Positions 1 through 10,442 of a stretch of DNA of 64,000 nt are shown piece after piece. Numbering within the stretch: position 1 is the first letter of the stretch; each line of letters starts with the position of its first letter. The stretch covers positions 18,977-82,976 of the forward strand of contig CAJOMP010000001.1 of assembly GCA_905235785.1 (NCBI GenBank). Reading direction: 5' to 3'. Origin of the DNA: an uncultured Clostridia bacterium. Its GTDB lineage: Bacteria; Bacillota; Clostridia; Christensenellales; Borkfalkiaceae. Below the pieces are notes generated by a model. The model made no database searches and was not told the origin of the DNA. It saw only the letters and a list, made by a program, of their open reading frames with translations. Position numbers and translations under genes: made by a program.

Positions 1-675
1 ACAAAGCCTGTATTGTACGGTGAAGACGAGAGAAAAACTTGCGAAACGGTCAGCGTTCTTATTTACGTTCTCGATAAGGTAGTTAAACTTTTGCATCCGT
101 TCGTTCCGTTTATAACCGAACGTATTTACGGGAATTTGCCTGACAGTAACGGATTTTTAATGCTGTCCGAGTTCCCGAAGTACGACACGAAACGCAATTA
201 TTCGGTCGCCGTAAGCGAAATCGAGATGGTAAAGGAAATTATAAAGACTGTCAGAAACGTAAAAGCAAAAACAGGCGCTGCGCCGTCCAAAAAAATTACT
301 CTTTACGTTTCTACCGAAAAAGTTGCGGCGATAAAAGCGGGTACGTCTTATATTAAGAAACTTGCGGGCGTTTCGGAAGTTAAAATAGTTAAAAACAAAT
401 CGGAACTCACCGAAAAGATAATTTCGCAAGTTATAGACAAGGCTGAACTTTATATTCCGCTCGGCGAACTTGTGGATTTTGACAAAGAAATAAGCCGAAT
501 CAAAAGCGAACTCGAAAACGTCGAAAACGAGATTGCCCGCGCGAGCGGAAAACTTGCGAACAACGGGTTCTTGGAAAAAGCGCCGAAAGCGCTCGTCGAA
601 CAGGAACGCGCAAAGTACGATAAATTTATCGATATGCGCAATAAACTCAATAAACAATTAAATGAGTTGCAATAA
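1..675 (+). CDS. valS: Valine--tRNA ligase, C-terminal part (truncated by window start)
   Basis: Anticodon-binding domain text (KLLHPFVPFITERIYGNLP) and C-terminal coiled-coil arm (DFDKEISRIKSELENVENEIARASGKLANNGFLEKAPKALVEQERAKYD) typical of ValRS. Confidence 0.93.
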   Translation, partial: TKPVLYGEDERKTCETVSVLIYVLDKVVKLLHPFVPFITERIYGNLPDSNGFLMLSEFPKYDTKRNYSVAVSEIEMVKEIIKTVRNVKAKTGAAPSKKITLYVSTEKVAAIKAGTSYIKKLAGVSEVKIVKNKSELTEKIISQVIDKAELYIPLGELVDFDKEISRIKSELENVENEIARASGKLANNGFLEKAPKALVEQERAKYDKFIDMRNKLNKQLNELQ

Positions 676-726
676 TAATATATAAAATTTGATTTCATAA
701 AAAATAAAGTTAATTTACAATTTAAA

Positions 727-755
727 TTGACTTTATTTTTTTCGTATATTATTAT
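727..755 (+). promoter_or_regulatory. Putative sigma-A promoter for pgi/glg cluster (TTGACT-17-TATTAT)
   Basis: -35 TTGACT 727-732, 17-bp spacer, -10 TATTAT 750-755, upstream of the pgi start. Confidence 0.5.
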
Positions 756-792
756 ATAAGTATATTAAAATAAATATAATGGAGTAAAATGT

Positions 793-2223
793 ATGTCAAA
801 ATTAAATTCCGACTGGAAAAACAGTATGCAGATCAAAATCGATTATAACAATATGATGTCCGAATTTATCGGTGCTGAACAAGGTTTTACGGAGAAAGAA
901 TTGTATTCGGCAAAGTCCGTCGCCGAAAACGCTTTTAATAACGTTTCCGAAAACCGCGGGAAAGGCATGATGGGCTGGACGGAACTTCCTTACAATCAAA
1001 ATGAGATAGTTAAGGATATTACCGAAACCGCAAAGGATATCAGAAAGAAATTCGATAATTTCGTCGTTTTGGGGATAGGCGGCTCGGCATTAGGTCCGAT
1101 AGCGGTTTTTCAGGCGCTTTGCCATTTAAGGCATAACGAACTTTCTAAAAAAGCGCGTAAAGCCCCTAAACTGTACGTTGAAGACAACGTCGACCCCGAA
1201 AGGATGGCGGCGCTTTTAAGCGTTCTTGACCTTGAAAAAACCGTTTTCAACGTCGTAACAAAGAGCGGCGCGACGAGCGAAACAATGTCTCAATATCTCA
1301 TTATCTTCGATATTCTGAAATCGAAATTCGGCGATAAAGCGAAAGAGCATATGATTGCGACCACTTCCGAAAACAAAGGCAATCTTATTAAAATTGCGAA
1401 AGCGGAAGGTTTTAAGACGTTTTATATTCCGGAAAGCGTCGGCGGGAGATTTTCGGAACTTTGTCCCGTGGGGTTGTTGCCTGCGGCGGTTCTCGGTATA
1501 GATATTAAAGCAATGCTTAAAGGCGCGGCGTATATGGATAAACTTTGCAAATCCAAAGATTACAGAAAAAATCCTGCGCTCGTTTCTGCGCTTTTGCAAT
1601 ATTTATCAATGAAAAAAGGCAAAAATATTTCCGTTATGATGCCTTATGCCGACAGTCTTAAATATATTGCCGACTGGTATTGTCAGTTGTGGGGCGAAAG
1701 TTTAGGAAAAGCCGTCGATAAAGACGGAAAGACAGTATTTGCGGGGCAAACGCCCGTAAAAGCGCTCGGCGTTACGGATCAGCACTCGCAAATTCAGTTG
1801 TATAGAGAAGGACCTTTCGATAAAGTCATAACATTTATCGCCGTGGAAAAATTCCGCGCGGAAGTGGAAATAAGCGAAGGCTGTAAAGATTTCCCCGACG
1901 TTTCTTTCCTTTGCGGACATACGCTTTCGGAACTTATCAATTCGGAAAGAAAAGCGACCGAATACGCGCTTACGACCGCGCAGAGACTTAATTACACGAT
2001 AACTTTGCCTGAAGTTAACGCATTTACCATCGGCGAACTCTTATACTATTTTGAACTCGAAACCGCTTATACGGGTGCAATGCTCAATATAGACACGTTT
2101 AATCAGCCCGGGGTAGAAGGCGGTAAAAACGCGACTTACGCGTTATTCGGTAGAAAAGGTTACGAAAATACCAAAAAAGAAATGGACAACGCTCCGAAAA
2201 AGAAATCAGAGTATATCTGTTAA
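793..2223 (+). CDS. pgi: Glucose-6-phosphate isomerase
   Basis: FVVLGIGGSALGPIAVFQAL, VVTKSGATSET and DQHSQIQLYREGP motifs. Confidence 0.95.
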   Translation: MSKLNSDWKNSMQIKIDYNNMMSEFIGAEQGFTEKELYSAKSVAENAFNNVSENRGKGMMGWTELPYNQNEIVKDITETAKDIRKKFDNFVVLGIGGSALGPIAVFQALCHLRHNELSKKARKAPKLYVEDNVDPERMAALLSVLDLEKTVFNVVTKSGATSETMSQYLIIFDILKSKFGDKAKEHMIATTSENKGNLIKIAKAEGFKTFYIPESVGGRFSELCPVGLLPAAVLGIDIKAMLKGAAYMDKLCKSKDYRKNPALVSALLQYLSMKKGKNISVMMPYADSLKYIADWYCQLWGESLGKAVDKDGKTVFAGQTPVKALGVTDQHSQIQLYREGPFDKVITFIAVEKFRAEVEISEGCKDFPDVSFLCGHTLSELINSERKATEYALTTAQRLNYTITLPEVNAFTIGELLYYFELETAYTGAMLNIDTFNQPGVEGGKNATYALFGRKGYENTKKEMDNAPKKKSEYIC

Positions 2224-2226
2224 AAG

Positions 2227-4128
2227 ATGGCAAAAAATAATATAAAAACCACCGATAATAAAACGTCTTCCGCTCTTCCGCTGTATTTGTTTCATCAAGG
2301 AACAAATTATAACGCATATGAATTTATGGGCGCGCATTTTACTAATGTAAACGGGCAAGACTGTGTAATTTTCCGCGTGTGGGCTCCGCGCGCGGAGTTC
2401 GTTTCCCTTGTAGGGGATTTTAACGGTTGGAACGTTTTTGCTAACCCCATGAACAGAATCAGTGATGGCGGCGTTTTTGAGACTTTCGTCTGCGGACTGA
2501 AAGAGTATGACACTTATAAATATGCCGTTACTCATAACGGTATAACGGTCTTAAAGTCCGATCCGTATGCGTTTCACGCCGAAACCGCGCCCGCTAACGC
2601 TTCAAAAGTTTATTCGCTTGACGGTTACGGTTGGGGTGATGCTGATTTTATATCAAAAAGATGCGCTCCGTATGATAAACCTATAAACATTTACGAAGTA
2701 AATCTTGCGTCCTGGAAAAGGCACGCCGACGGTAATTATTACACTTACAGAGAATACGCTGACGAACTTGTTGAATACGCGTGTGAGATGGGTTACACGC
2801 ACATAGAACTCATGCCTGTATCCGAATATCCTTTCGACGGTTCGTGGGGGTATCAGGTAACGGGATACTATGCGATAAGTTCGCGTTTCGGCACGCCGAA
2901 AGATTTTATGTTTTTTGTCGACGAGTGTCATAAGCGCGGCATCTCGGTCATAGTCGACTGGGTACCTGCCCATTTTCCGAAAGACGAACACGGGCTTTAT
3001 GAATTCGACGGCACGCCTTGCTATGAAGGGCAGAGATTCGGACGTCAAGAACATAAAACCTGGGGTACGAGAATTTTCGACTGGGGCAGAAACGAAGTCC
3101 AAAGTTTTTTGGTATCCAACGCGGTTTTTCTTTTTGAAAAATTTCATATCGACGGTTTAAGAGTGGACGCCGTCGCGTCTATGCTGTATCTTGACTATGA
3201 TAAAAAGGCGGGAGAGTGGGTACCTAACGAAAACGGCGGCAATCAGGATTTACAGGCAATTGCTTTTTTAAGAAAACTCAATACGGAAGTTTTTAAAAGA
3301 TTTCCTAACGCTTTAATGATTGCGGAAGAATCTACCGCTTTTCCGCTTATAACAAGACCCGTGGATATCGGGGGGCTCGGTTTTAATTTTAAATGGAATA
3401 TGGGCTGGATGAACGACGTATTGTCTTATATGTCCTGTGATCCGTATTTCAAAAGCAGTTGTCATAATAAACTGACCTTCTCAATGGTTTACGCGTTCAG
3501 CGAAAATTATATTTTGCCCGTTTCGCACGACGAAGTCGTACACGGAAAAAGGTCGTTAATAGACAAAATGCCGGGGTATGTAGAAACTAAATTCGCAAAC
3601 CTACGCGCGTTTAACCTTTATATGTTCGCTCATCCCGGCAAAAAACTCAATTTTATGGGCAACGAATTCGGGCAATTTAAAGAGTGGAATTATAAAGAAG
3701 GTTTGGAATTTTTTATGCTGGATTTTCCCCTTCATAAACAGTTGCGCGATTTTAATCGTACGCTTAACGGGATTTATAAAAATACACCCGCGCTTTACGA
3801 GATTGACGACGGGTGGCAAGGCTTTGAGTGGATTTCCGAATACGAACGCGATAATAATGTTGTATCATTTATAAGGCGGGATAAAAAAGGCAACGTAATT
3901 GTTTGCGTTATAAATTTTTCAGGTAACGAGTATGGTAAATACGCGTTAGGAGTGCCGTGCGGAGCATACTCGGTACTGATAAATTCCGACGACGCGGAGT
4001 TCGGCGGAAACGGGGTTCTTAAACAAAAAATGTTTACGACTACGACTAAATCCGCGCACGGAAGAAAAAACTCTATTTCATTTACTTTGCCGCGATTTAC
4101 GGGTATTTATTTCAAAAAGATAAAGTAA
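2227..4128 (+). CDS. glgB: 1,4-alpha-glucan branching enzyme (GH13)
   Basis: CBM48-like N-terminus, GH13 motifs [48 protein letters not shown]. Confidence 0.96.
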   Translation: MAKNNIKTTDNKTSSALPLYLFHQGTNYNAYEFMGAHFTNVNGQDCVIFRVWAPRAEFVSLVGDFNGWNVFANPMNRISDGGVFETFVCGLKEYDTYKYAVTHNGITVLKSDPYAFHAETAPANASKVYSLDGYGWGDADFISKRCAPYDKPINIYEVNLASWKRHADGNYYTYREYADELVEYACEMGYTHIELMPVSEYPFDGSWGYQVTGYYAISSRFGTPKDFMFFVDECHKRGISVIVDWVPAHFPKDEHGLYEFDGTPCYEGQRFGRQEHKTWGTRIFDWGRNEVQSFLVSNAVFLFEKFHIDGLRVDAVASMLYLDYDKKAGEWVPNENGGNQDLQAIAFLRKLNTEVFKRFPNALMIAEESTAFPLITRPVDIGGLGFNFKWNMGWMNDVLSYMSCDPYFKSSCHNKLTFSMVYAFSENYILPVSHDEVVHGKRSLIDKMPGYVETKFANLRAFNLYMFAHPGKKLNFMGNEFGQFKEWNYKEGLEFFMLDFPLHKQLRDFNRTLNGIYKNTPALYEIDDGWQGFEWISEYERDNNVVSFIRRDKKGNVIVCVINFSGNEYGKYALGVPCGAYSVLINSDDAEFGGNGVLKQKMFTTTTKSAHGRKNSISFTLPRFTGIYFKKIK

Positions 4129-4153
4129 AAATCACATTTGGGAGATTTTATAT

Positions 4154-5338
4154 ATGATAAGAAAAAAGAAATGTGTAGCGATGTTGCTTGCGGGGGGGCA
4201 AGGTAGCAGATTGTACGATTTAACCAGCGTTATCGCAAAACCTGCCGTCTCGTTCGGGGGAAAATACAGAATTATCGATTTTCCTTTGTCCAACTGCGTA
4301 AATTCCGGTATAGATACAGTGGGCGTTTTGACGCAGTATCAACCGCTTAAACTCAACGAGTATATCGGAAACGGTCAGCCTTGGGATTTGGACAGAGCGT
4401 TCGGCGGCGTTCATATTTTGTCGCCCTATCAGGGAAAGCACTCTTCCGACTGGTATAAGGGCACGGCTAATGCCATTTACCAGAATTTGCATTTTATAAA
4501 ACAGTTCGACCCCGATTATGTCTTGATTTTATCGGGCGACCACATTTATAAAATGAATTATTCTTTAATGTTAAATTATCACATACTTAAAAATTCCGAC
4601 TGCACAATCGCCGCAATAAACGTACCGATCGATGAAGCATCGCGTTTCGGAATACTTAATACGAAAGAAGACGGAACGATATACGAGTTTGAAGAAAAAC
4701 CCAAAAAACCCAAGTCGACTTTGGCGTCTATGGGTATTTACGTCTTTTCCGCGGAAAAACTTTATAAATATCTCGAAGAAGATAATTTCGACCCATCTTC
4801 ATCTAACGATTTCGGAAAAGACGTTTTACCGAAAATGCTTTCTTGCGGCGAAAAAATGCTTGCGTACGAATTCAACGGTTACTGGAAAGACGTCGGTACT
4901 ATCGATTCTCTTTACGAAGCGAATATGGACTTGCTCGGCGATAAGCCGAACTTTGACGTTGCGGACGCGTCTTGGAAAATACAATCGAGAAGTCCGCTCG
5001 CTCCGCCGCATTATATCGGCGACGGCGCAAAAACCGTCAACAGCATTATTATGTCCGGCTGCGAAATTTACGGCTCGGTGGAAAATTCCGTGCTGGCAAG
5101 CGGCGTCGTTGTTAAAAAAGGCGCTACTGTCAAAAACAGTATTTTAATGGCGGAAACCTGCATAGGTGAAAATTCCGTAGTGGATTATTCTATCATCGAC
5201 GAAAATACGGTTATAGGAAAAGATTGCGCTATCGGCGAAAGCAAAGAAACTGCCAAGGAAATAACCGTCGTTGCAAGGGATTTGACAATTAAAGACGGCA
5301 GTACTGTTTACGGCAGACAAAATTCGGTCAAGGCGTAA
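4154..5338 (+). CDS. glgC: Glucose-1-phosphate adenylyltransferase
   Basis: [42 protein letters not shown]-terminal left-handed beta-helix repeats. Confidence 0.96.
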   Translation: MIRKKKCVAMLLAGGQGSRLYDLTSVIAKPAVSFGGKYRIIDFPLSNCVNSGIDTVGVLTQYQPLKLNEYIGNGQPWDLDRAFGGVHILSPYQGKHSSDWYKGTANAIYQNLHFIKQFDPDYVLILSGDHIYKMNYSLMLNYHILKNSDCTIAAINVPIDEASRFGILNTKEDGTIYEFEEKPKKPKSTLASMGIYVFSAEKLYKYLEEDNFDPSSSNDFGKDVLPKMLSCGEKMLAYEFNGYWKDVGTIDSLYEANMDLLGDKPNFDVADASWKIQSRSPLAPPHYIGDGAKTVNSIIMSGCEIYGSVENSVLASGVVVKKGATVKNSILMAETCIGENSVVDYSIIDENTVIGKDCAIGESKETAKEITVVARDLTIKDGSTVYGRQNSVKA

Positions 5339-5352
5339 GGGGGAAAATACAG

Positions 5353-6456
5353 ATGAGAGCAGTAGGGATAGTTTTTTCAAATATTCACGATAACAGCGTT
5401 CCGGAACTTTCAAGGATTAGAACGCTCGGTTCGATTCCGTTCGGCGGCAGATATCGTCTTATAGATTTTCCGCTTTCTAATATGGTCAATTCGGGTATAG
5501 ATACGGTCGGTATCATAACTAAAAGCAATTATCAATCGCTTATGGATCACGTAGGTAGCGGTAAAGACTGGGATCTTGCGCGTAAAGACGGCGGCGTTAT
5601 AATTCTTCCGCCGTATGGCGACGCAAATAACAGTACGTTATATAATTCACGGTTAGAAGCGCTTAAAGGCATAACGAGTTTTCTGTTCCGCGCGGACGAA
5701 GATTTCGTAGTTATGACCGATTGTGATGCCGTGTGCAGGATTAACTATAACGACGTTATAGAATCTCACATATTAAATCGCGCGGACATAACTTTGGTTT
5801 ATACCAAGCGTGAAAGCAACGAAAAAGCAACGGTTTTCGATTTAGACAATGAAGGCAGGATAGTCGGCGTGTCGTATAACGATCGTCCTTCGGAAGGCGT
5901 TGCGAACGTCTTTACAAACGTGTTCGTTATGAAACTTTCGCTGTTACAGAATATAGTTATGGACAGTATTACACATAATAAAGTACATTTTACAAGAGAC
6001 GTTATTGCGCCTAATCTCGAAAGTATGAAAATTATGGGGTACGAGCATAAAGGGTTTTATGCGGGAATTACGTCTTTACAAGCGTATTTCAACAGCAATA
6101 TGCTTATGCTTGACAGCGATATAAGACACGAGGTTTTCGGCGATAGAAGCGTTTTTACCAAAATACGCGATTCCGCGCCTACAAAATACGGCAATTGCGC
6201 GGTCGTCAAAAACTCGCTTATAGCCGACGGGTGCGAAATTTTCGGCGAAGTGGAAAACAGTATTATTTTCAGAAACGTTAAAATCGGCAGGGGCGCGGTT
6301 ATAAAAAACAGCATTGTAATGCAAAATACCGTTCTCGGCGAAAACAGTGCGCTTAACTGTATCATAGCGGATAAAAACGTTACCGTTACCGGTAGAAAAA
6401 ATCTGTCGGGGAGCGAAAACCATCCGTTCTACATCGGCAAAGGGATAATGATATAA
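5353..6456 (+). CDS. glgD: Glucose-1-phosphate adenylyltransferase, GlgD regulatory subunit
   Basis: GlgC paralogue with degenerate N-terminal nucleotide-binding loop (FSNIHDNSVPELSRIRTLGSIPFGGRYRLIDFPLSNMVNSGI), adjacent to glgC. Confidence 0.92.
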   Translation: MRAVGIVFSNIHDNSVPELSRIRTLGSIPFGGRYRLIDFPLSNMVNSGIDTVGIITKSNYQSLMDHVGSGKDWDLARKDGGVIILPPYGDANNSTLYNSRLEALKGITSFLFRADEDFVVMTDCDAVCRINYNDVIESHILNRADITLVYTKRESNEKATVFDLDNEGRIVGVSYNDRPSEGVANVFTNVFVMKLSLLQNIVMDSITHNKVHFTRDVIAPNLESMKIMGYEHKGFYAGITSLQAYFNSNMLMLDSDIRHEVFGDRSVFTKIRDSAPTKYGNCAVVKNSLIADGCEIFGEVENSIIFRNVKIGRGAVIKNSIVMQNTVLGENSALNCIIADKNVTVTGRKNLSGSENHPFYIGKGIMI

Positions 6457-6466
6457 GGGGGATAAA

Positions 6467-7993
6467 ATGGCAAACAAAAAATCAAGCGGCGCTGTAAGTA
6501 ACGCCGCCGATAAAGCGGTAACAAAGACAAAAACCGTTAAAAAAAGCGCGGCTTTACCTAAAATTACCGTAAAAGAACACAAAAAGGTTATATTCTTGGG
6601 GTCGGAAGCTGCTCCGTTTATCGCGACAGGCGGTCTTGCGGACGTGCTCGGTTCACTTCCGAAAGAACTCGCAAAAAACGACGATCTCGACGTAAGCGTA
6701 ATGTTACCGCTTTACAGCAATATCGCAGACGAGTATCGCAATAATTTTAAATTTTTGACAAATTTTTACGTGTCGGTCGGTTGGCGTCGTCAGTATGCCG
6801 GCGTGTTTTTGTTCGAATATCAAAAGGTAAAATTTTATTTTATAGATAACGAATATTATTTTAAGCGCGAAGGCAATATTTACGGGTTTTACGACGACGG
6901 GGAAAGATTTGCGTTTTTCTCCCGCGCGGCGCTTGACGCTATCGCAAGGCTCAACATTTATCCGGATGTTCTCCATTGTAACGATTGGCAAACCGCCGCG
7001 TCGGTAATCTATCTTAAAGGGATGTATTACGGCGACGAAAATTTCCGTAAAATCAAAACCGTATTTACGATTCATAATATAGAATATCAGGGGAAATTCG
7101 GCATGGAAACTTTTGCGGACCTTTTCGGATTTCCTGACAACGTAAAACAGTTCGTCGAATTCGACGGGTTTGTGAATTTAATGAAAGGCGCGATCGAAAT
7201 GACGGATATCGTGTCTACGGTTAGTCCGACTTACGCAAACGAAATAAAATTTCCGTTTTATGCTCACGGACTCGACCCGATAATTCGTCGCAACGAAAAC
7301 AAGTTGCGCGGTATACTTAACGGCATCGATATCGATTATTATAATCCGAAGACGGATAAGTGTATTTTTAAAAATTATTCTGTTTCCGACCTTTCAGGTA
7401 AAGCGGTGTGCAAAGCGGAACTTCAAAAAATGCTCGGACTTCCCGAACGGAAAGACGTACCGATTATTGCGGTAATTTCGCGTCTGGTTTCTCATAAAGG
7501 ACTTGATTTAATAAAGGATACGGCGGAAAAACTGCTGTCTTGCGACGTTCAACTCATTATTCTCGGCAAAGGCGAAATCGGCTATGAAAATTATTTCAGA
7601 TATATATCGGACGCCTATCAGGGGAAATGTTGCGTAATTATAGCGTATAATCAGGATTTATCGAGAAAAATTTATTCAGGCGCGGATTTGTTTTTAATGC
7701 CTTCTAAATCCGAACCTTGCGGTTTATCGCAAATGATTGCGTCGCGCTACGGAACCGTGCCTATCGTCAGGGAGACGGGCGGACTTAACGACAGCATAAA
7801 GGATATCAGTGAAGACGGCGGAAACGGCTTTACTTTCCACGAATATAATTCTGACGAAATGTTAGCCAAAATAAATCAAGCGCTTACGCTTTACAGCGAT
7901 AAGGAAAAATGGAATAAACTCGTAAACAGGGTAATTAAAACCGATTTTTCCTGGAAAAAGCAGGCCGAACTTTATAGTGAAATGTATAAATAA
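6467..7993 (+). CDS. glgA: Glycogen synthase (ADP-glucose), with basic N-terminal extension
   Basis: GT5 motifs FLGSEAAPFIATGGLADVLGSLPKEL, LHCNDWQTA, PSKSEPCGLSQMIASRYGTVPIVRETGGL. Confidence 0.95.
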   Translation: MANKKSSGAVSNAADKAVTKTKTVKKSAALPKITVKEHKKVIFLGSEAAPFIATGGLADVLGSLPKELAKNDDLDVSVMLPLYSNIADEYRNNFKFLTNFYVSVGWRRQYAGVFLFEYQKVKFYFIDNEYYFKREGNIYGFYDDGERFAFFSRAALDAIARLNIYPDVLHCNDWQTAASVIYLKGMYYGDENFRKIKTVFTIHNIEYQGKFGMETFADLFGFPDNVKQFVEFDGFVNLMKGAIEMTDIVSTVSPTYANEIKFPFYAHGLDPIIRRNENKLRGILNGIDIDYYNPKTDKCIFKNYSVSDLSGKAVCKAELQKMLGLPERKDVPIIAVISRLVSHKGLDLIKDTAEKLLSCDVQLIILGKGEIGYENYFRYISDAYQGKCCVIIAYNQDLSRKIYSGADLFLMPSKSEPCGLSQMIASRYGTVPIVRETGGLNDSIKDISEDGGNGFTFHEYNSDEMLAKINQALTLYSDKEKWNKLVNRVIKTDFSWKKQAELYSEMYK

Positions 7994-8026
7994 TAAACAA
8001 CTTATCTTACGGGAGCAAATAAAAAG

Positions 8027-10441
8027 ATGACTGAAAACGAGGCAATAACCTTAATTAAAAATAAATTATCGAAATACTACGCGGTTTCCGCAAAGGACGC
8101 GACCAAACAACAGGTATATAAAGCCGTTGTAATGTGTGTAAGAGATATTTTACTTGAAAAACGCAGCGCTTTCAACGAAAAATACGTTGAGCAAAACGGT
8201 AAAAGAGTATATTATCTTTGTATGGAATTTTTGCTCGGACAATCTTTGAAAAATAATTCTTATAATTTAGGTATTGAAAAAACTTTTGACAAAGTACTTA
8301 AAAAAGAATTCAATTTAAGCATGGAAGAACTGTACGATGAAGAACCGGACGCAGGGCTTGGTAACGGCGGACTCGGCAGGCTTGCCGCTTGCTTTATGGA
8401 CGCGCTCGCAACAGGCAATTATCCCGCCATGGGGTATTCGATAAGATACGAATACGGACTTTTTAAACAAAAAATTGTCGACGGTTGGCAAATGGAACTT
8501 CCCGATATATGGCTACCGGGCGGCGAAGTCTGGTTAACGCAGCGACCCGACAGAACGTATAAAGTTAAATTTGACGGCTATATTAAAGAAAACTGGACGG
8601 AAAACGGGTTGCGGATCGAACACATCGACGCGCACGAAGTCGAAGCGGTCGGCTACGATATGATGATTTCCGGCAAAAACAGCGAAGCGGTTTCTGTGCT
8701 ACGGCTTTGGAAAACACAGAATATTCATAAGTTCGATATGAAAACCTTTTCGCAAGGCGATTACATGCGTTCTATGCAGGAAGATAACGAAGCGGAACTC
8801 ATTTCAAAGGTTTTATATCCGTCCGACAACCATTTTGAAGGCAAATCTTTGCGCTTAAAACAGCAGTATTTACTTGTTTCGGCGGCTTTACAGGATATCG
8901 TTGCGTACCATATAAAACGTTACGGCTCTCTCGATACATTGCCCGATAAAGCGGCGATCCATATCAACGATACGCACCCCGCGCTTTGTATTCCCGAACT
9001 TATGCGTATTCTTATCGACGAAAACGGATATTCGTGGGACAGCGCTTGGGATATCGTATGCAGAACTGTGGCGTATACAAATCATACCGTTATGAGCGAA
9101 GCGCTCGAAAAATGGAACGAAGATTTGATTCAAAGACGTTTGCCGAGAATTTATATGATTTTAAAGGAAATCAACGAACGTTTCTGCGCGGATATGTGGA
9201 ATAAATTTCCTGGCGACTGGGATAAGATTGACCGTATGAGTATTTTTTCTCACGGACAGATTAAGATGGCGAATTTATCGGTTATCGCGTCCCATACGGT
9301 AAACGGTGTTTCCGCATTGCACAGCGACATAATAAAAAAGAGTATTTTCAAAGATTTTGCAGACGTTTATCCGGATAAATTTACTAACGTTACCAACGGA
9401 ATCGCGCATAGGCGGTGGCTGTGTCAGGCTAACCCCGAACTTTCTTCGCTTATCAAAAGTTGTATAGGCGATAAGTTTGTTATGGATGCGAAAAAACTTT
9501 CAGAATTTAAAAAGTTTGAAAATGATTCTTCTGTGTTAGAACAGTTAACCAAAATCAAAAAAACTAAAAAAATCCAGTTTTGCGAATTTGCAAAACGCAA
9601 ACAAGGCGTTATTATTGATCCTGAATCGCTTTTTGACGTTCAGGCAAAACGTATGCACGAGTATAAGCGCCAACTTTTAAACGCTTTGTATATAATTTCG
9701 CTTTATAACGATTTGCTTGATAATCCCGACGCTTTTGAGCAGCCGAAAACTTTTATATTCGGCGCAAAAGCCGCGCCGGGGTATTACTTTGCAAAGCAAA
9801 TTATAAAACTTATCTGCGCGCTGTCGGAAGATATTAAACGCCACCCGAAAATCAACGAAAAATTAAACGTCGTGTACATGGAAGACTATTGTGTTTCTAT
9901 GGCGGAAAAACTTATGCCGGCGACTGAAATTTCCGAGCAAATTTCGCAAGCGGGCAAAGAAGCGAGCGGAACGGGTAATATGAAATTTATGATCAACGGC
10001 GCTTTGACAATAGGAACGCTCGACGGCGCTAACGTTGAAATGCTATCCGCTTGCGGCGCGGAAAATATATTTATCTTCGGGCTTACTGCGCAGGAAGTAG
10101 ATAAATTATGGATGCGCGGATATAATTCTTCGGAATTTTATATAAACAATAATAAACTCATAAAAGTTTTGGACGCATTAAACAAGGGTTTCAACGGACA
10201 AAGTTTTTCGGATATTTCGCATTATTTACTCACCGGAAGTCCCATTGCCGACCCGTATATGTGCCTTGCTGATTTCGGAGATTATTGCGCAATCCACGAA
10301 AAGGCTGATAACGTTTACAAAACCAAAGATTTATGGGCAAAAATGAGTCTTAATAATATAGCGTCGGCAGGAGTGTTTGCCGCAGACCGCAGTATTAAAG
10401 AATACGCCGAAAGGATTTGGCATTTAAAGCCCGTTAAATAA
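8027..10441 (+). CDS. glgP: Glycogen/starch phosphorylase
   Basis: GT35 motifs EPDAGLGNGGLGRLAACFMDALAT and PLP-site text EASGTGNMKFMINGALTIGTLDGANVE. Confidence 0.96.
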   Translation: MTENEAITLIKNKLSKYYAVSAKDATKQQVYKAVVMCVRDILLEKRSAFNEKYVEQNGKRVYYLCMEFLLGQSLKNNSYNLGIEKTFDKVLKKEFNLSMEELYDEEPDAGLGNGGLGRLAACFMDALATGNYPAMGYSIRYEYGLFKQKIVDGWQMELPDIWLPGGEVWLTQRPDRTYKVKFDGYIKENWTENGLRIEHIDAHEVEAVGYDMMISGKNSEAVSVLRLWKTQNIHKFDMKTFSQGDYMRSMQEDNEAELISKVLYPSDNHFEGKSLRLKQQYLLVSAALQDIVAYHIKRYGSLDTLPDKAAIHINDTHPALCIPELMRILIDENGYSWDSAWDIVCRTVAYTNHTVMSEALEKWNEDLIQRRLPRIYMILKEINERFCADMWNKFPGDWDKIDRMSIFSHGQIKMANLSVIASHTVNGVSALHSDIIKKSIFKDFADVYPDKFTNVTNGIAHRRWLCQANPELSSLIKSCIGDKFVMDAKKLSEFKKFENDSSVLEQLTKIKKTKKIQFCEFAKRKQGVIIDPESLFDVQAKRMHEYKRQLLNALYIISLYNDLLDNPDAFEQPKTFIFGAKAAPGYYFAKQIIKLICALSEDIKRHPKINEKLNVVYMEDYCVSMAEKLMPATEISEQISQAGKEASGTGNMKFMINGALTIGTLDGANVEMLSACGAENIFIFGLTAQEVDKLWMRGYNSSEFYINNNKLIKVLDALNKGFNGQSFSDISHYLLTGSPIADPYMCLADFGDYCAIHEKADNVYKTKDLWAKMSLNNIASAGVFAADRSIKEYAERIWHLKPVK

Positions 10442-10442
10442 T

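Noticed and set aside
157-657. Long minus-strand ORF opposite valS (and similar antisense ORFs at 2653-3147, 4632-5147, 17823-18239, 53363-53854)
   Set aside because: Compositional shadows of strongly coding frames on the other strand; no recognisable motifs or ribosome-binding sites
4154-6456. glgC/glgD as an accidental tandem duplication
   Set aside because: GlgD is a well-known divergent partner of GlgC in Firmicutes; sequence divergence and the altered active-site loop fit this
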